Source: JANQKX01 sp039028695
Lineage (GTDB): Bacteria > Pseudomonadota > Alphaproteobacteria > Kiloniellales > Kiloniellaceae
Reading direction: 5' to 3'
Assembly (NCBI GenBank): GCA_039028695.1
Contig: JBCCHN010000003.1
Coordinates: 38,234 to 102,233 of the forward strand
Length of the DNA: 64,000 bases
The stretch's first letter is position 1. Each line of letters begins with the position of its first letter. The notes beneath the pieces are model-generated. The model ran no database searches. It was given only the letters and a program-made list of their open reading frames with translations, and was not told the DNA's origin. Positions 17,283 to 26,809 of the stretch are shown here, in pieces. The translations under genes were made by a program, and so were the position numbers.

Positions 17283-18224
17283 ATGCCTGAATTGCCAGAT
17301 ATCGCCCTTTATATTGAAGCCATGGAGGCACGCCTAACCGGCGCTCGCTTTGGCGGTGCGCGAATCAAGAGCCCCTTCTTGCTGCGCACGGTGGATCCGC
17401 CGCTGCGTGATCTAGAGGGGCGGGCCGTGGTGGACCTAAGGCGTTTGGGCAAGCGAATCGCCATCGGCTTGGACGGGGATTTTTGGATTGTGATCCATCT
17501 CATGATCGCCGGGCGCCTCCACTGGCGGGACGCTCTCGCTGAGGGGAAACCGCCTCTGCCTGGCGGACGCAATGGTTTGGCCGCCTTTGATTTCTCCAGC
17601 GGCAGTTTGATGCTGACCGAGGCCGGGTCCAAGAAGCGGGCGGGCCTCTGGCTGTGCCGCGGCGCGGCGGCGCTAAACGACCAAGATCCGGGCGGGCTTG
17701 AGGTCCTCACCGCGGACCTGGCCGCTTTCAAAGCTGCCCTTCAAGGGCGGAACCACACCCTTAAAAGGGCTCTGACCGACCCCCGAATCTTTAGTGGGAT
17801 TGGCAACGCCTATTCCGATGAAATCCTCCATCGTGCTGGGCTGTCGCCCGTGGCCATGAGTCGCGACTTGACCGATGAACAGGTTGGGCGTCTTCATACT
17901 GCGGCCCGGGATGCCCTAACCGATTGGACCCGGCGTTTGCGGGACCAGGCGGCGGGCGCTTTTCCGGAAAAGGTCACCGCCTTCCGCCTTGGCATGGCGG
18001 TCCATGGCCGCTATGGCAAGCCGTGCCCAGACTGCGGCACGACGGTGCAACGTATTCGCCACTCCAGCAATGAGACAAACTATTGCCCGCGCTGCCAAAC
18101 CGGCGGCCGTCTCCTTGCCGACCGCTCTTTGTCGCGCTTGCTCAAAAAGGATTGGCCCAAATCCATCGAGGCCCTGGAGCAAGGCCAAGGGCCTTCAGCA
18201 GGGCGAGCGCACAAGGTGCGCTGA
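17283..18224 (+). CDS. mutM: formamidopyrimidine-DNA glycosylase (Fpg/Nei family)
   Basis: A base-excision repair glycosylase/AP lyase of 313 residues, slightly longer than usual. MPELPD places the catalytic Pro2 and Glu3 at the N-terminus. HLMIAGRLHW is the beta-strand region, FSGIGNAYSDEILHRAGLSP the helix-two-turn-helix, and the C-terminal zinc finger is CPDC ... CPRC. It removes oxidised purines such as 8-oxoguanine. The Fpg-like motif supports mutM, though a Nei-like specificity cannot be excluded. Confidence 0.9.
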   Translation: MPELPDIALYIEAMEARLTGARFGGARIKSPFLLRTVDPPLRDLEGRAVVDLRRLGKRIAIGLDGDFWIVIHLMIAGRLHWRDALAEGKPPLPGGRNGLAAFDFSSGSLMLTEAGSKKRAGLWLCRGAAALNDQDPGGLEVLTADLAAFKAALQGRNHTLKRALTDPRIFSGIGNAYSDEILHRAGLSPVAMSRDLTDEQVGRLHTAARDALTDWTRRLRDQAAGAFPEKVTAFRLGMAVHGRYGKPCPDCGTTVQRIRHSSNETNYCPRCQTGGRLLADRSLSRLLKKDWPKSIEALEQGQGPSAGRAHKVR

Positions 18225-18559
18225 GTTGGCAAACATCAAACTTCACTTTTTGGGGCGGCTGTTTTGGGCGAGCCGGGAAAAGCCATGATCATCGGCCCCG
18301 ACTTTTTGAAGCGCAATGACTTCCGCCTATCCAAGGACCCGACGACTCTGTCCCAGTCTATGGAAAATCCGGCAGTTCTACCGCGACGGTGCGTACTGCC
18401 TAGCCAGGGTGTGCATCCAGGAAAAAGGCAGGTGCCGCGATGCCTTGGCCCTTTTTGATGGGGCTGGCTTTTTATTGCCGGCTGATTTGTTTCTGACTTT
18501 TTTTTGTACGGCTCAGGGGTCAGACTAATACCCGAATCTGTTTAGACCCCGAAGCCCTC
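18225..18559. other. 335-base gap after mutM
   Basis: There is no supported gene. An imperfect hairpin with A/T-rich flanks near 18421-18458 could be a transcription terminator. A short frame with an FYRDGAYCLARVC-like segment is too weak to call. Confidence 0.4.
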
Positions 18560-19564
18560 ATGTCCCAAGCCAAGCAAGACATTCCCGGCCGGAAGCCCGA
18601 CGCGGAGGGTGATCACGACGATGGGGCAATCGGGACCCTGGCGCAGGGGGGCATCGGCCCCTTTGTCACCTGGACCGCCCATCGCCTGGCGGAAGACCGG
18701 GCGCTTTTGCGAACCTCACGGCGGCACCGTAAAGGCTTGGCGCCTTTGCCTGCCACCTCACCCGCGGTCCATCCTCATTCCTTTGACCCCCGCCTCTTTG
18801 ACCCTCGCCTCTTTGACCCTCATCGTGCCGAGCGCATTGCGGGGTGGCGTTGGCTGAGAATTTGGGCGCCGTCGCGGCTGGCCTGGTGGATCGCCGTGCT
18901 TTTCATGATCGGGGCCGCCCACTTTGCTCTGGCATCGGCCGTAGCCTCGGCGGCGGCCTGGCCCCAATCCCATTTGGCCGTCGTGCTGTCCCCGGACGGG
19001 ATCGCCTGGACCTATTTCTTGGGATCTCTCTTTTTTACAACGGCGGCCTATTTGCAATGGCTTGAAGCGGTAAATGGGGCGCTGAACCGGGTCGGCCCCG
19101 ACGGGCGACGGGGGCCATGGCGTTATTGGGGCTGGGCGCCCCGCAGTCTGGCCTATTGGGCGGGTGCCATTCAGTTTGCCGGCACCTTGCTGTTTAATAT
19201 GAACACGGGCGATGCCCTGATCCTTCAATTGGCTGCGCAAAAGGCGGACTGGACGGCGCAGGACCTGCTGGTCTGGGTGCCCAACATGGCAGGGTCGGTC
19301 TGTTTTCTTACCGCCAGCTATTGCGCGGTGATGGAGGATTCTCACCGCCTGTGGTCTTTTCGGCCCCGGCGCCTTGCCTGGTGGATTGTGATGATAAACC
19401 TGGCAGGCTCGCTGCTCTTTCAAGCCTCCGCCCTGGCCAGTTTCGCGCTGCCCGATGCTCAGACACTGGCTCTAGAGGCCGCCAACATCACCACCCTAGG
19501 CGGCGCCCTTTGCTTCTTCTTTGCCGCCTACCTGCTCATCCCGGAACTCTTCGAGAAGGAGTGA
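18560..19564 (+). CDS. multi-pass membrane protein, possibly YrhK-like
   Basis: The 334-residue protein has a charged N-terminal domain of about 100 residues, then roughly six hydrophobic helices in three pairs. They share a repeated layout, WWIxxLFxIGAxxF followed by YFLGSLFFTxAAYLQWLE. This recalls the YrhK-domain membrane family, but only from memory. Residues about 75-88 contain five-residue repeats (FDPRL, FDPRL, FDPHR) encoded by 15-bp DNA repeats. There are no catalytic motifs. It is solitary, with gaps on both sides. Confidence 0.7.
   Translation: MSQAKQDIPGRKPDAEGDHDDGAIGTLAQGGIGPFVTWTAHRLAEDRALLRTSRRHRKGLAPLPATSPAVHPHSFDPRLFDPRLFDPHRAERIAGWRWLRIWAPSRLAWWIAVLFMIGAAHFALASAVASAAAWPQSHLAVVLSPDGIAWTYFLGSLFFTTAAYLQWLEAVNGALNRVGPDGRRGPWRYWGWAPRSLAYWAGAIQFAGTLLFNMNTGDALILQLAAQKADWTAQDLLVWVPNMAGSVCFLTASYCAVMEDSHRLWSFRPRRLAWWIVMINLAGSLLFQASALASFALPDAQTLALEAANITTLGGALCFFFAAYLLIPELFEKE
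18782..18826 (+). repeat. three 15-bp tandem repeats inside a membrane-protein gene
   Basis: The units are TTTGACCCCCGCCTC, TTTGACCCTCGCCTC and TTTGACCCTCATCGT. The first two differ at one base and the third diverges at its 3' end. They encode FDPRL, FDPRL and FDPHR. Confidence 0.9.
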
Positions 19565-19770
19565 TAATCCGCTCCGTGTGGACGGTTTTTGGCTGATCAG
19601 ATGGATCGCGCCAAGGCGCTCGCGAAAGAATGTGCTGGGCGCGACTACAAGGACTGCGGATTGCCGGTCGCGGAGTCTTGAAGGGTGACACCTCTCTGGG
19701 GTCTTGTCGCTTCCCTCCGCCTAAGTTATCCCTTTGAATATGAGGTCCATCCATTTTGAAAGATAGAACC

Positions 19771-20190
19771 ATGCCCTCTTTTGTGACCAACACCCTCTGC
19801 CTGGTGTGTCTGAGTGTCCTCTTGGCGGCGGGCATGGTCCTTCCGCTTCAGGCCGGCAGCAAGTTGGAGGATGGGAAATTAAGCGGAGAGGAGATTGCCG
19901 CCCTCCTGACCGACCGCACGGCCCTGGGCGAACATCGCGGGGTGCCCACGCGGCAGTTTTTTGCGGCTGCCGGTTGGACCGACTATCTGGCTAAGGGGAC
20001 GCAGCCCGATCGGGGCCGCTGGAAGGTGGACATGGAGCAGGGTAAGTACTGTTCCGAGTGGAACAATTCAGGCAAGTGGCCCTGCTATGACATCATGCGC
20101 GAGGACGGTACCCTCTATTGGGTGCAGGGCGATCACTACAAATCCCCCTTCTCCATGACTGACGGCCACAAGATGAGTTTTGCGGAATAG
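19771..20190 (+). CDS. small exported protein, distant relative of the one at 2237
   Basis: About 139 residues, with a signal peptide (hydrophobic about 4-28, cleavage near LQAG-SK). The mature part contains GRWKVDMEQGKYCSEWNNSGKWPCYDI. It shares the W-x-VD core and paired cysteines before an aromatic residue with the protein at 2237-2626. A cysteine pair in an exported protein suggests a disulfide. The ATG at 19771 gives a cleaner signal peptide than the TTG at 19756. It is convergent with the DUF3604 gene only 5 bases away. Function unknown. Confidence 0.7.
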   Translation: MPSFVTNTLCLVCLSVLLAAGMVLPLQAGSKLEDGKLSGEEIAALLTDRTALGEHRGVPTRQFFAAAGWTDYLAKGTQPDRGRWKVDMEQGKYCSEWNNSGKWPCYDIMREDGTLYWVQGDHYKSPFSMTDGHKMSFAE

Positions 20191-20195
20191 GAGCT

Positions 20196-22508
20196 TTACG
20201 GATTTTTATAGAGCGGGTCTTTGTGCTGCCGATAAATGAAAATCGGACTGGACCAGGCGTTAAAGCCGTCCTCGGTGGTTATTCTTAGCCATAGGGGATT
20301 ATCACCCTCCGGCGCCAGGGGCAGTTGGATCAGACGCGCCATATCCCGGCAATCGTTCACGTCGGGCAACCGGAAGAGGCGCATTTGTCGGTTCAGGCCG
20401 CCCGCCTCCAGCATCAAGTCCTCAAGTCCAATCTCGTCTAACGCGACCTCTGCCGTCACTGGCCCCGAATCAATCTCCAGTCGGGCGTCGGCAGGCGCCT
20501 CGATCCAAGCATCAAAGCCGCCGAAGTTCCCTGTGGTGAGCGTATCAAACGTCACTAAGTTGTCCCCTTTTAACTCGGTGGGCCGCTCGTGGTTCCAGGC
20601 GTTGATGGGCGCAATGCGGGTAATCCGCCCGCTGGAGACGCGCACCTGGCCCTTCCAATAGCTCTGCCGCCCCCGGCCCCGGTATTCCGCGCCTTCCCAG
20701 ATAATCCGGATACGCCGGCCCAGGTTTTCTTGTGTGAAGGCCCGCAGGGTCCGAACCACCGTCGTCCCGTTCAGCACCTCGATGCGCTCGATCGGGGTTT
20801 GGGTGATACAGCGCAGGGCCAGTTCCACGGTCTCCTCGTCAGTCTGGACGATGTCCCCCATCATGGCCTCGCGGGTCGGCTGACCGGCATCGGGGAAGAA
20901 CCGCGGATCCCGCTCGAAAAGCACGGCCGTGTCCTCGAAACGGGCCGTTACCTCTAAATGGAGGCGATTGCCTGTCGTGCCGTAGTGATGGCGCCGGCGC
21001 AGGCACTCAAAGATACTGTCGCGGGTAAGCTCCTTGGCCAGAAAACAGGTCAGGCCCCCGTAGGCGCCGAAGCTGGCCGCGCCTGGATAGCTGGCACCGG
21101 GCCGACCTTTGTGGCCGTCGCTGTTACAAACCACGCCGGCGCGGTGGCCCAAGGCAAAGCCATCGGTCAAAAGCCATTCGAAGGTGCCCCAGGCCGAGTG
21201 AATCTCCATAGCGCTTTCCAGCCGCGGATCGTGGGCCTGCTCGATGTCCGCATAGCGTCCGCCCACGTGGGCATAGACCACGCAGTCCTCGTCTTGCAAA
21301 TCGCTAAAGAGTTGGGCCGCCGTGTTGGCATCCGTCTCCAGATCCGAGCGATCGGGCAAAAGGGCGTGAGAAGAACGACGAATCTGACGTCCTTCGCGCC
21401 GGAAGTAGACGTTACGATCGCCGCCTACGGCCGTGTTGCCCGACCATTCATAGCCGGGAAAGGTCACGAAGCGATGGTCTTCTTGATAGTCGGCGCTTAA
21501 ACGGTTGATCAAATCCCAAAAAGCGTTGTTGATCTGAAAGTCGTTGGCTTGGTGTCCCGTGGCGTCCAAGAAGGCTAGGTTCCGGGCAAAATGGAAATAT
21601 TCCTCAGCGGTGTTAATGCCAACGGACTCGCCGCTTTGCCCATGCATGTCCCCCCAATATCCGGACCGCTCCCCCGCTTGCAAGACAAGAGGATTGCTTT
21701 CCGCCACGGTCGTGCCGTCGCGGTTGATGACGGTAACGCGCAGGGTGCCTTCTTCGGCCACCGACAATCCGTCCAGCACGACAGCTCGTTGACCGGGGGT
21801 GAAATCTATTCGCGCGGGCAGACCGTCGATAGGCAGGGAAGTTTCCAGGTACAGGGTATCTTCCGCCTGATCGGTGGGATTGCCCCATAGATCTTCCGCC
21901 TTCAGACCGAGGCGAAAGACCTCGCCCGGTCGGCGTAGGCTGGGCAATACCGCTTTCCAGCGGGCTGGCGGGCCGGGCACGATAGAGATTATGGGCGTAT
22001 CGGGGATCGGCAGAAAATGACCGGTCGCACAGACATCGGCCAAGACCTTGAATTCAAAACCACTCTCGCAAAAGGTTTGCAGCTTCAGCCCCGGCGAGCC
22101 TTGCGAGCGATCCCCAAACAGAATGGTAATCTGATCCCCCTCGTATAGGCCGTCGCCCCGCACCGTCACCTTGAGAGACCGGTACCAGGGGCGCTGTTCG
22201 CCCCCATCCTGATAGGCGAGCTGCAGCCGCGATCCGTTGCTGGCCCGGGCGGTCACATAGTTGTAGCCCGCCGGGTCGTCGATCTGCAGGTAGCCCCAAT
22301 CGTTGGAATAGCGGTGTACGATCTTGATCGCGCCCGTGTCGTCCAGGCCGAAGCGCCCTGCCGTATAGGTCAGGGTAAAGCTCTGTAAGCTCCGTGCCTC
22401 AAAGGCGCCGACCGGGTCCAATGTGGCCTGGCCGTAGAGCACCGGATCGGTCCCCGGTTCGGCATCCGACCAGGCATCCCCCATCAATTCGCTTTTGACT
22501 TTGGGCAT
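20196..22508 (-). CDS. DUF3604 domain protein (PHP-like putative metalloenzyme)
   Basis: About 770 residues. The ATG at 22508 is preferred (AGAGGA seven bases upstream); a longer frame reaches 22601. An N-terminal beta-rich region of about 290 residues precedes the DUF3604 core. That core begins at YWGDMHGQSGES (metal-binding D-x-H) and continues through VTFPGYEWSG, VYAHVGGR, AMEIHSAWGTFEW and VVCNSDGHKGRPG, the His/Asp pattern of amidohydrolase/PHP-type metal sites. The tail is another beta-rich region. No signal peptide is seen. It is divergent from an MFS transporter, suggesting uptake and hydrolysis of a shared substrate. Confidence 0.88.
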   Translation of the reverse strand: MPKVKSELMGDAWSDAEPGTDPVLYGQATLDPVGAFEARSLQSFTLTYTAGRFGLDDTGAIKIVHRYSNDWGYLQIDDPAGYNYVTARASNGSRLQLAYQDGGEQRPWYRSLKVTVRGDGLYEGDQITILFGDRSQGSPGLKLQTFCESGFEFKVLADVCATGHFLPIPDTPIISIVPGPPARWKAVLPSLRRPGEVFRLGLKAEDLWGNPTDQAEDTLYLETSLPIDGLPARIDFTPGQRAVVLDGLSVAEEGTLRVTVINRDGTTVAESNPLVLQAGERSGYWGDMHGQSGESVGINTAEEYFHFARNLAFLDATGHQANDFQINNAFWDLINRLSADYQEDHRFVTFPGYEWSGNTAVGGDRNVYFRREGRQIRRSSHALLPDRSDLETDANTAAQLFSDLQDEDCVVYAHVGGRYADIEQAHDPRLESAMEIHSAWGTFEWLLTDGFALGHRAGVVCNSDGHKGRPGASYPGAASFGAYGGLTCFLAKELTRDSIFECLRRRHHYGTTGNRLHLEVTARFEDTAVLFERDPRFFPDAGQPTREAMMGDIVQTDEETVELALRCITQTPIERIEVLNGTTVVRTLRAFTQENLGRRIRIIWEGAEYRGRGRQSYWKGQVRVSSGRITRIAPINAWNHERPTELKGDNLVTFDTLTTGNFGGFDAWIEAPADARLEIDSGPVTAEVALDEIGLEDLMLEAGGLNRQMRLFRLPDVNDCRDMARLIQLPLAPEGDNPLWLRITTEDGFNAWSSPIFIYRQHKDPLYKNP

Positions 22509-22660
22509 TCGATCCTCTGAACTCTGACGGGTGGAGTCATGAAACGGCGGCCATCCGAACACCGCGCCGTCTCTTCTGTCAAGCGCCCCAAACTGCTTCA
22601 TCGATAGCCAAGGCGGATGTCATACTGTAGCGTTATTAGGCACAAGTGAGTAGGGGACGG

Positions 22661-24046
22661 ATGACCGGCGACCAAAACAATCAAGCAACTGCTTTGGACG
22701 GGCCATCCATCCTGGCGCGCTTGGACCGATTGCCGGTCTGGCCGTACCCCAAGTCCGTGCTTTGGATCGTGGGTTTTGGCTTCTTTTTTGCTTTTTTCGA
22801 CATCGTGACCATCGGCTTTGCCGTGCCGGTGGTGGCCAAGCAGTTCGGCATCTCCTCGGAGCTGGCCGCCTGGGCCATCACCGCTAGCCTGATCGGCTAT
22901 ATCTTCGGATCCTTCTTCGACAGTCGGATCGCCGACCGATGGGGCCGTCGGGTCAGCCTCCTGATCTCCGTCGCCTTTTTCACCGTCGGGTCCTTGTTGT
23001 CGGCGACCAGTCCCGACATCTGGTGGTTGATCTTTTGGCGCTTAATTTCTGGCATGGGGATCGGCGCCGAGATTTCGGCAGTCAGCACCTATTTGGGCGA
23101 GCTCTCGCCGGCACCCCGCCGCGGCCGCAACACGGCTTGGGCCATTGCGGCGGGTATGTTGGGCTTTGCCGTGGTGCCCTTTGCCGCCCTTGCTTTGGTG
23201 CCCCATTTCGACTGGGGCTGGCGGGCACTTTTTGTTGTCGGTGGGTTGGGCGGCTTGGTCATTGGCCTTATGCGGCGCGGTCTGCCGGCCTCGGCCCATT
23301 GGCTGGTGTGCCATGGCCGCCTAGCGCAGGCCGAGGCGGAGGTCGCGGCAGCCGAACAGCGGGTTAGGGCTCAGCTGGACGATGACCTACCGCCGCCCCA
23401 AGTGCGCGCCGATTGCACGCCTATCGGTCATAGCGCGCTCAGCGATCTGATCCGGCCGCCTTACCTAAGGCGTCTGATTCTCATGACCGCGGTGTGGTTC
23501 ATTTATTACCTTGGCAACTACGGCTGGCTTACCTTGGCGCCCACCCTCTTTGTAAAGGAAGGCTACAGCCTGGCCCACAGCATATCTTTTATGGTTCTAA
23601 CCGGAATCGGGTTTGTGGTGGGGGCGGTCTGTGCCGCTTGGATCAGCGACCGGCAGGAACGTAAATCCACGGTGGCGCTTATCTGTTTGGCTTGGGCCGT
23701 GTCCCTGGCGGCTATCGGAAGCGAGCCGTCCATGGTCATCATCATGGTTTGCGGCTTTATCGCCTCGACCACCATCGGACTGCTGATCCCGATCCTCTAC
23801 ACCTATACGGCGGAAAACTTCCCCACCGGCATCCGGGCTACCGGTGTGTCCGCGACCGATGGCATGGGTCATTTGGGCGGCGCTTTGGCGCCGGTAGCGG
23901 TTCTGGCCGCCTTCGGCCATTGGGGTTTTGTCGGTGCTTTTTATCTTATGGCCCTAACCGGCGTGGCTACGGCCCTTCTCCTTCTCTTTGGCGTGCGCAC
24001 AACCGGCCGATCCCTGGACGAAATCTCACGATCGGCTTCGAAATAA
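22661..24046 (+). CDS. MFS transporter (sugar/aromatic-acid porter type)
   Basis: The start is the ATG at 22661, preceded by AGGGGACGG; a GTG at 22646 is less likely. The product is about 461 residues with 12 predicted helices, the MFS loop motif DRWGRR after helix 2, and the ELSPAPRRGRN sequence after helix 4. The second-half YTAENFPTGIRATGVS motif resembles the sialate/NiaP/shikimate branch of metabolite:H+ symporters. It is divergent from the DUF3604 gene, with about 150 bases between starts. The substrate is unknown. Confidence 0.92.
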   Translation: MTGDQNNQATALDGPSILARLDRLPVWPYPKSVLWIVGFGFFFAFFDIVTIGFAVPVVAKQFGISSELAAWAITASLIGYIFGSFFDSRIADRWGRRVSLLISVAFFTVGSLLSATSPDIWWLIFWRLISGMGIGAEISAVSTYLGELSPAPRRGRNTAWAIAAGMLGFAVVPFAALALVPHFDWGWRALFVVGGLGGLVIGLMRRGLPASAHWLVCHGRLAQAEAEVAAAEQRVRAQLDDDLPPPQVRADCTPIGHSALSDLIRPPYLRRLILMTAVWFIYYLGNYGWLTLAPTLFVKEGYSLAHSISFMVLTGIGFVVGAVCAAWISDRQERKSTVALICLAWAVSLAAIGSEPSMVIIMVCGFIASTTIGLLIPILYTYTAENFPTGIRATGVSATDGMGHLGGALAPVAVLAAFGHWGFVGAFYLMALTGVATALLLLFGVRTTGRSLDEISRSASK

Positions 24047-24059
24047 CAGGCGGGTATGG

Positions 24060-25724
24060 TCAAGTGCCCCAAGGCCATGCGCGCACCAAAAGGCGGCCCC
24101 TGAAGCCGGGTTTGGGTTTGTCCCTGGTTCTCTGTTTAAACCCGATAGGCACGTCGAATTCCCAGAATTCATCGTTTACCCAATCCAACTTGACCACTTC
24201 TTCAGGCCTATTTTTGTTGTTGTTCAGCGATGATAATCGGTAACTCACACGGGTATCCTTGCCTTTCAGCAAGACATGAAAGGTCAGGGTCTCCTGGAAC
24301 AGTTGGCCGCCCTCAAAATGCTCGTCGAACCAGAATTGCTTGTCGATTTCATAGACCGGCACCTGTATGCCCAAATCGATCCGGAACGCCATCTTTTCGC
24401 CTTCTTGAGTGCTGCCAGTTGTCTTTTTTTTGGCACCGCCTTTCGCAGGTTTGTTTGTAATGGCGCTTTTCAGGAGATATCCGCTGAACAGGTAAACCGG
24501 TTCTTGCGTGTGGGCAAGGTCCTCATATTTTTTGCGTAAGGCCGACTCCTGTGTCACCCGGCGTTCGTTGACAAAAACCCCGAGCCCGCGAATGGCGGCG
24601 GCTGACTCGATATAATAGGCGGCTTTGATTCGGCTACGGTCCTCGCCGACTTGGGCTTCCACCTCTTCAGGCAAGGTTATTTGATCGACGACCAACCTAA
24701 TTTCCACCCGGATATTGCCGAACAAAAACCGTCTAAGGTTTTGATAGCCTTCCTCAGAGTTGACGATGCCGTAGTGACCGCTATGACTGCGGTGGACAAA
24801 AGCGCGGGGCGCCTTGTCGACGGCCGCGTTTTTGATCATCACGAGTCCATCGCTCAGAGGACCTGTCCCTTTTTTTGAGAGGCCGAAGAAGGCTGAGTAA
24901 TCCCGATAATTGGTGCCGACGAGGCAGAAAAAGCGATTGGGATCGAAAGCGCCGTTCAAGGAAGAGACGTTCTCGCTCCCTTTCGGCAAGGCAAGGTACT
25001 CGCACATGTAGTCGCGGTTAAAATTGCGCACATGCAGCCAATCCAAACGCCCGAAGTCGCCAACGTTGAACCCGGCAACTTCAATTCCGTTATGAGGGGT
25101 TGCGTAGGTAAACACCTTGTCCACCATCTGGTCGGCGGGAAGTTTGCCCAATTCCAATTCTTTTGCTTCCGCTGCCTGATCCTTAGCCGATGGGACCTTA
25201 GGATCCTCCGGGTCTTCTCCATAGACCGCCTTGAGCCCATGTATGCACAGGTTTTGCAGGTAGCAGCGACAAATAAGGCCGCCCATTGAGTGGGCGACCA
25301 GATAGACCTTGAAGTTCTTGCGGGCTTTGGCGCTCTTGCCGCAAACGTGGTCGCGGACTTTTAAGATGAATCTCCGCAGGTCTCGCGCGAAATTGGGGAT
25401 GGTGCGTTTTTCCCCATCCCCGATATCTTCGGAAACCTGTTCGTAATACCGGAAAATCCAGACGCTCTTGGCGGGAACTTTTTCTCCCGGTCGAACAAAG
25501 TCACCATCCTTGTAGGCATCTTGATAACCCTCATCTTTCATCAACCTGATGAGGGGCGATTCGAAAATGAAACGCTTGATATCCCCCTCGTAATCTTGGC
25601 GAACCTTTGTGGCGCCCAGGTTAAACCCCATATAGGGTGTAGCGACGGTTTCCTCGATCTCGCTGCGGGTTGCGGCATAGCCGCGCACATAGATGATGGG
25701 ATAGTATGGTGCTTCGATGGCCAT
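24060..25724 (-). CDS. lipase/esterase-like alpha/beta hydrolase
   Basis: A 554-residue protein starting YYPIIYVRGYAATRSEIE. The nucleophile elbow is VAHSMGGLICR (G-x-S-x-G, position about 150), preceded by a strand-helix segment FARDLRRFI. Other candidates are THVFTYATPHNGIEVAGF and a His near HSGHYGIVNSEEGY, which would complete a triad. The last 220 residues form a beta-rich domain of unknown type containing a lysine-rich linker. No signal peptide is present. It could be a cytoplasmic esterase or an effector-like lipase; no secretion genes adjoin. It has a good GGAGG site and is convergent with the MFS gene. Confidence 0.75.
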   Translation of the reverse strand: MAIEAPYYPIIYVRGYAATRSEIEETVATPYMGFNLGATKVRQDYEGDIKRFIFESPLIRLMKDEGYQDAYKDGDFVRPGEKVPAKSVWIFRYYEQVSEDIGDGEKRTIPNFARDLRRFILKVRDHVCGKSAKARKNFKVYLVAHSMGGLICRCYLQNLCIHGLKAVYGEDPEDPKVPSAKDQAAEAKELELGKLPADQMVDKVFTYATPHNGIEVAGFNVGDFGRLDWLHVRNFNRDYMCEYLALPKGSENVSSLNGAFDPNRFFCLVGTNYRDYSAFFGLSKKGTGPLSDGLVMIKNAAVDKAPRAFVHRSHSGHYGIVNSEEGYQNLRRFLFGNIRVEIRLVVDQITLPEEVEAQVGEDRSRIKAAYYIESAAAIRGLGVFVNERRVTQESALRKKYEDLAHTQEPVYLFSGYLLKSAITNKPAKGGAKKKTTGSTQEGEKMAFRIDLGIQVPVYEIDKQFWFDEHFEGGQLFQETLTFHVLLKGKDTRVSYRLSSLNNNKNRPEEVVKLDWVNDEFWEFDVPIGFKQRTRDKPKPGFRGRLLVRAWPWGT

Positions 25725-25879
25725 TTTGACGCCTCCCCATTTTGTACTCTAAACACCTACGACGTGCAGCGTTGCACAATACTGAAGGTTGAGTCAAATC
25801 AGGATGGCGGCAAACTTTTCCGAGCGAACCGCTATTGGCACGAATGATGCCAGGCGCGCCGGCCCTCAAGACACGCTTA

Positions 25880-25956
25880 TCTTGAAGCCAGGCTAATCAT
25901 CGATACAGGCCCATCATTAAGCCAGGCCCGTCATTAAGCCAGGCCATTCTTCAAGA
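25880..25956. repeat. short direct repeats flanked by an inverted repeat
   Basis: TCATTAAGCCAGGCC occurs at 25914-25928 and 25931-25945, with a related CTTGAAGCCAGGC at 25881-25893. The cluster is bounded by TCTTGAAG (25880-25887) and its complement CTTCAAGA (25949-25956). It lies just after the stop of the coiled-coil gene and might act as its 3' end. Confidence 0.6.
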
Positions 25957-25966
25957 CGGGCAGGGC

Positions 25967-26251
25967 TTAGTGGAAGCGGGACCAGGCGCGTCCGAACCCG
26001 GCGGCGATGTCGTCCCAGGCTTTTTCGAATTTTTCCCGGTGCTTTTCCCATTCGTCCGCTTGGCTTTGGACCAGACTTTGCATCTTGTCTTCCGCATCAG
26101 CGGCCAGGCTGCGCATCTCGGCGATCTGGTCGGCGTAGCGGGCTTGCGCTTCTTCGGACGCGGCTCTCATCTGAACCTCGGTTTTTCCGATCTGCTCATT
26201 CCACTCGTCGATTTTCTTTTTCAGCGCCTCGGCATATTCGTCGCGGTTCAT
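25967..26251 (-). CDS. small coiled-coil protein
   Basis: The 94-residue, highly charged protein is almost all helix, with heptad-like spacing throughout (LKKKIDEWNEQIGKTEVQMR, then QYADQIAEMRSLAADAEDKM). It resembles the small coiled-coil stress proteins with a KLDEWNAEI-like start seen in many proteobacteria and cyanobacteria. No signal peptide is present. AAAGGAG precedes the ATG. Function is unknown. Confidence 0.75.
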   Translation of the reverse strand: MNRDEYAEALKKKIDEWNEQIGKTEVQMRAASEEAQARYADQIAEMRSLAADAEDKMQSLVQSQADEWEKHREKFEKAWDDIAAGFGRAWSRFH

Positions 26252-26410
26252 GGCTGGTTTCTCCTTTCTTCATGGTCAGAAATGACTCGGGACGCACATC
26301 ACGTCCTTTCATCTTATATGGCGAGGGGCGCGTTGCTTGACAACGGAAATTGGCGCCACCTTACCGCCAATTCATGCTTGTCCCAGGTGGACCCGGTCAA
26401 AGCCCGCCCG

Positions 26411-26782
26411 TCAATTATTAGCCTTGGCGTCATAGGTGAAAAACACCTTCTTTACATCCTCGATAATGTCCCAAACCAAGCGTTCGCCCGGGCGCGTAAA
26501 GAAGCTGTCGCCGGGTGCGAAAAAGTACTCGCTGCCATCCTCGCGCTCAAGACGCAGGCGCCCTTCCAGCAGGGTCTGTAACTCCTCACCCTGTTCGATG
26601 CACTCAAAGGCGCCTTCGCTGCAGGCCCAAATGCCCAGGCGATGGGTCTCGCCCGGACCTCCCAGATCAAAGCGGCCTCGGGCCTGGGGGTTGCCGCGTA
26701 GGATCTTGTATTGAGAATTCGGATTGTCAAAGGGCCAAGGGTCCAAATCCTCTTGGGTGACTTTTTGCGGATAAAACTTCAT
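26411..26782 (-). CDS. cupin-domain protein (EutQ/DUF861 type)
   Basis: A single cupin barrel of 123 residues: LGIWACSEGAFECIEQGEELQTLLEGRLRLERE forms the first motif, and FAPGDSFFTRPGERLVWDI the second. The pattern W...C.G.F...E.E...LLEG fits the DUF861/ethanolamine-utilisation-like cupins, which can bind a metal or a small acid. It sits upstream of the coiled-coil gene on the same strand. Substrate unknown. Confidence 0.85.
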   Translation of the reverse strand: MKFYPQKVTQEDLDPWPFDNPNSQYKILRGNPQARGRFDLGGPGETHRLGIWACSEGAFECIEQGEELQTLLEGRLRLEREDGSEYFFAPGDSFFTRPGERLVWDIIEDVKKVFFTYDAKANN

Positions 26783-26809
26783 GGGCGGTCCCTTTAGAAT
26801 TGAGGCGAC

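Noticed and set aside
18316..18528. 70-residue frame with FYRDGAYCLARVC-like text in the gap after mutM
   Set aside because: No family match and no ribosome-binding site; overlapping frames are equally open.
25880..25956. CRISPR-like cluster
   Set aside because: Repeats are only 13-15 bases, nearly contiguous, with no spacers or cas genes.
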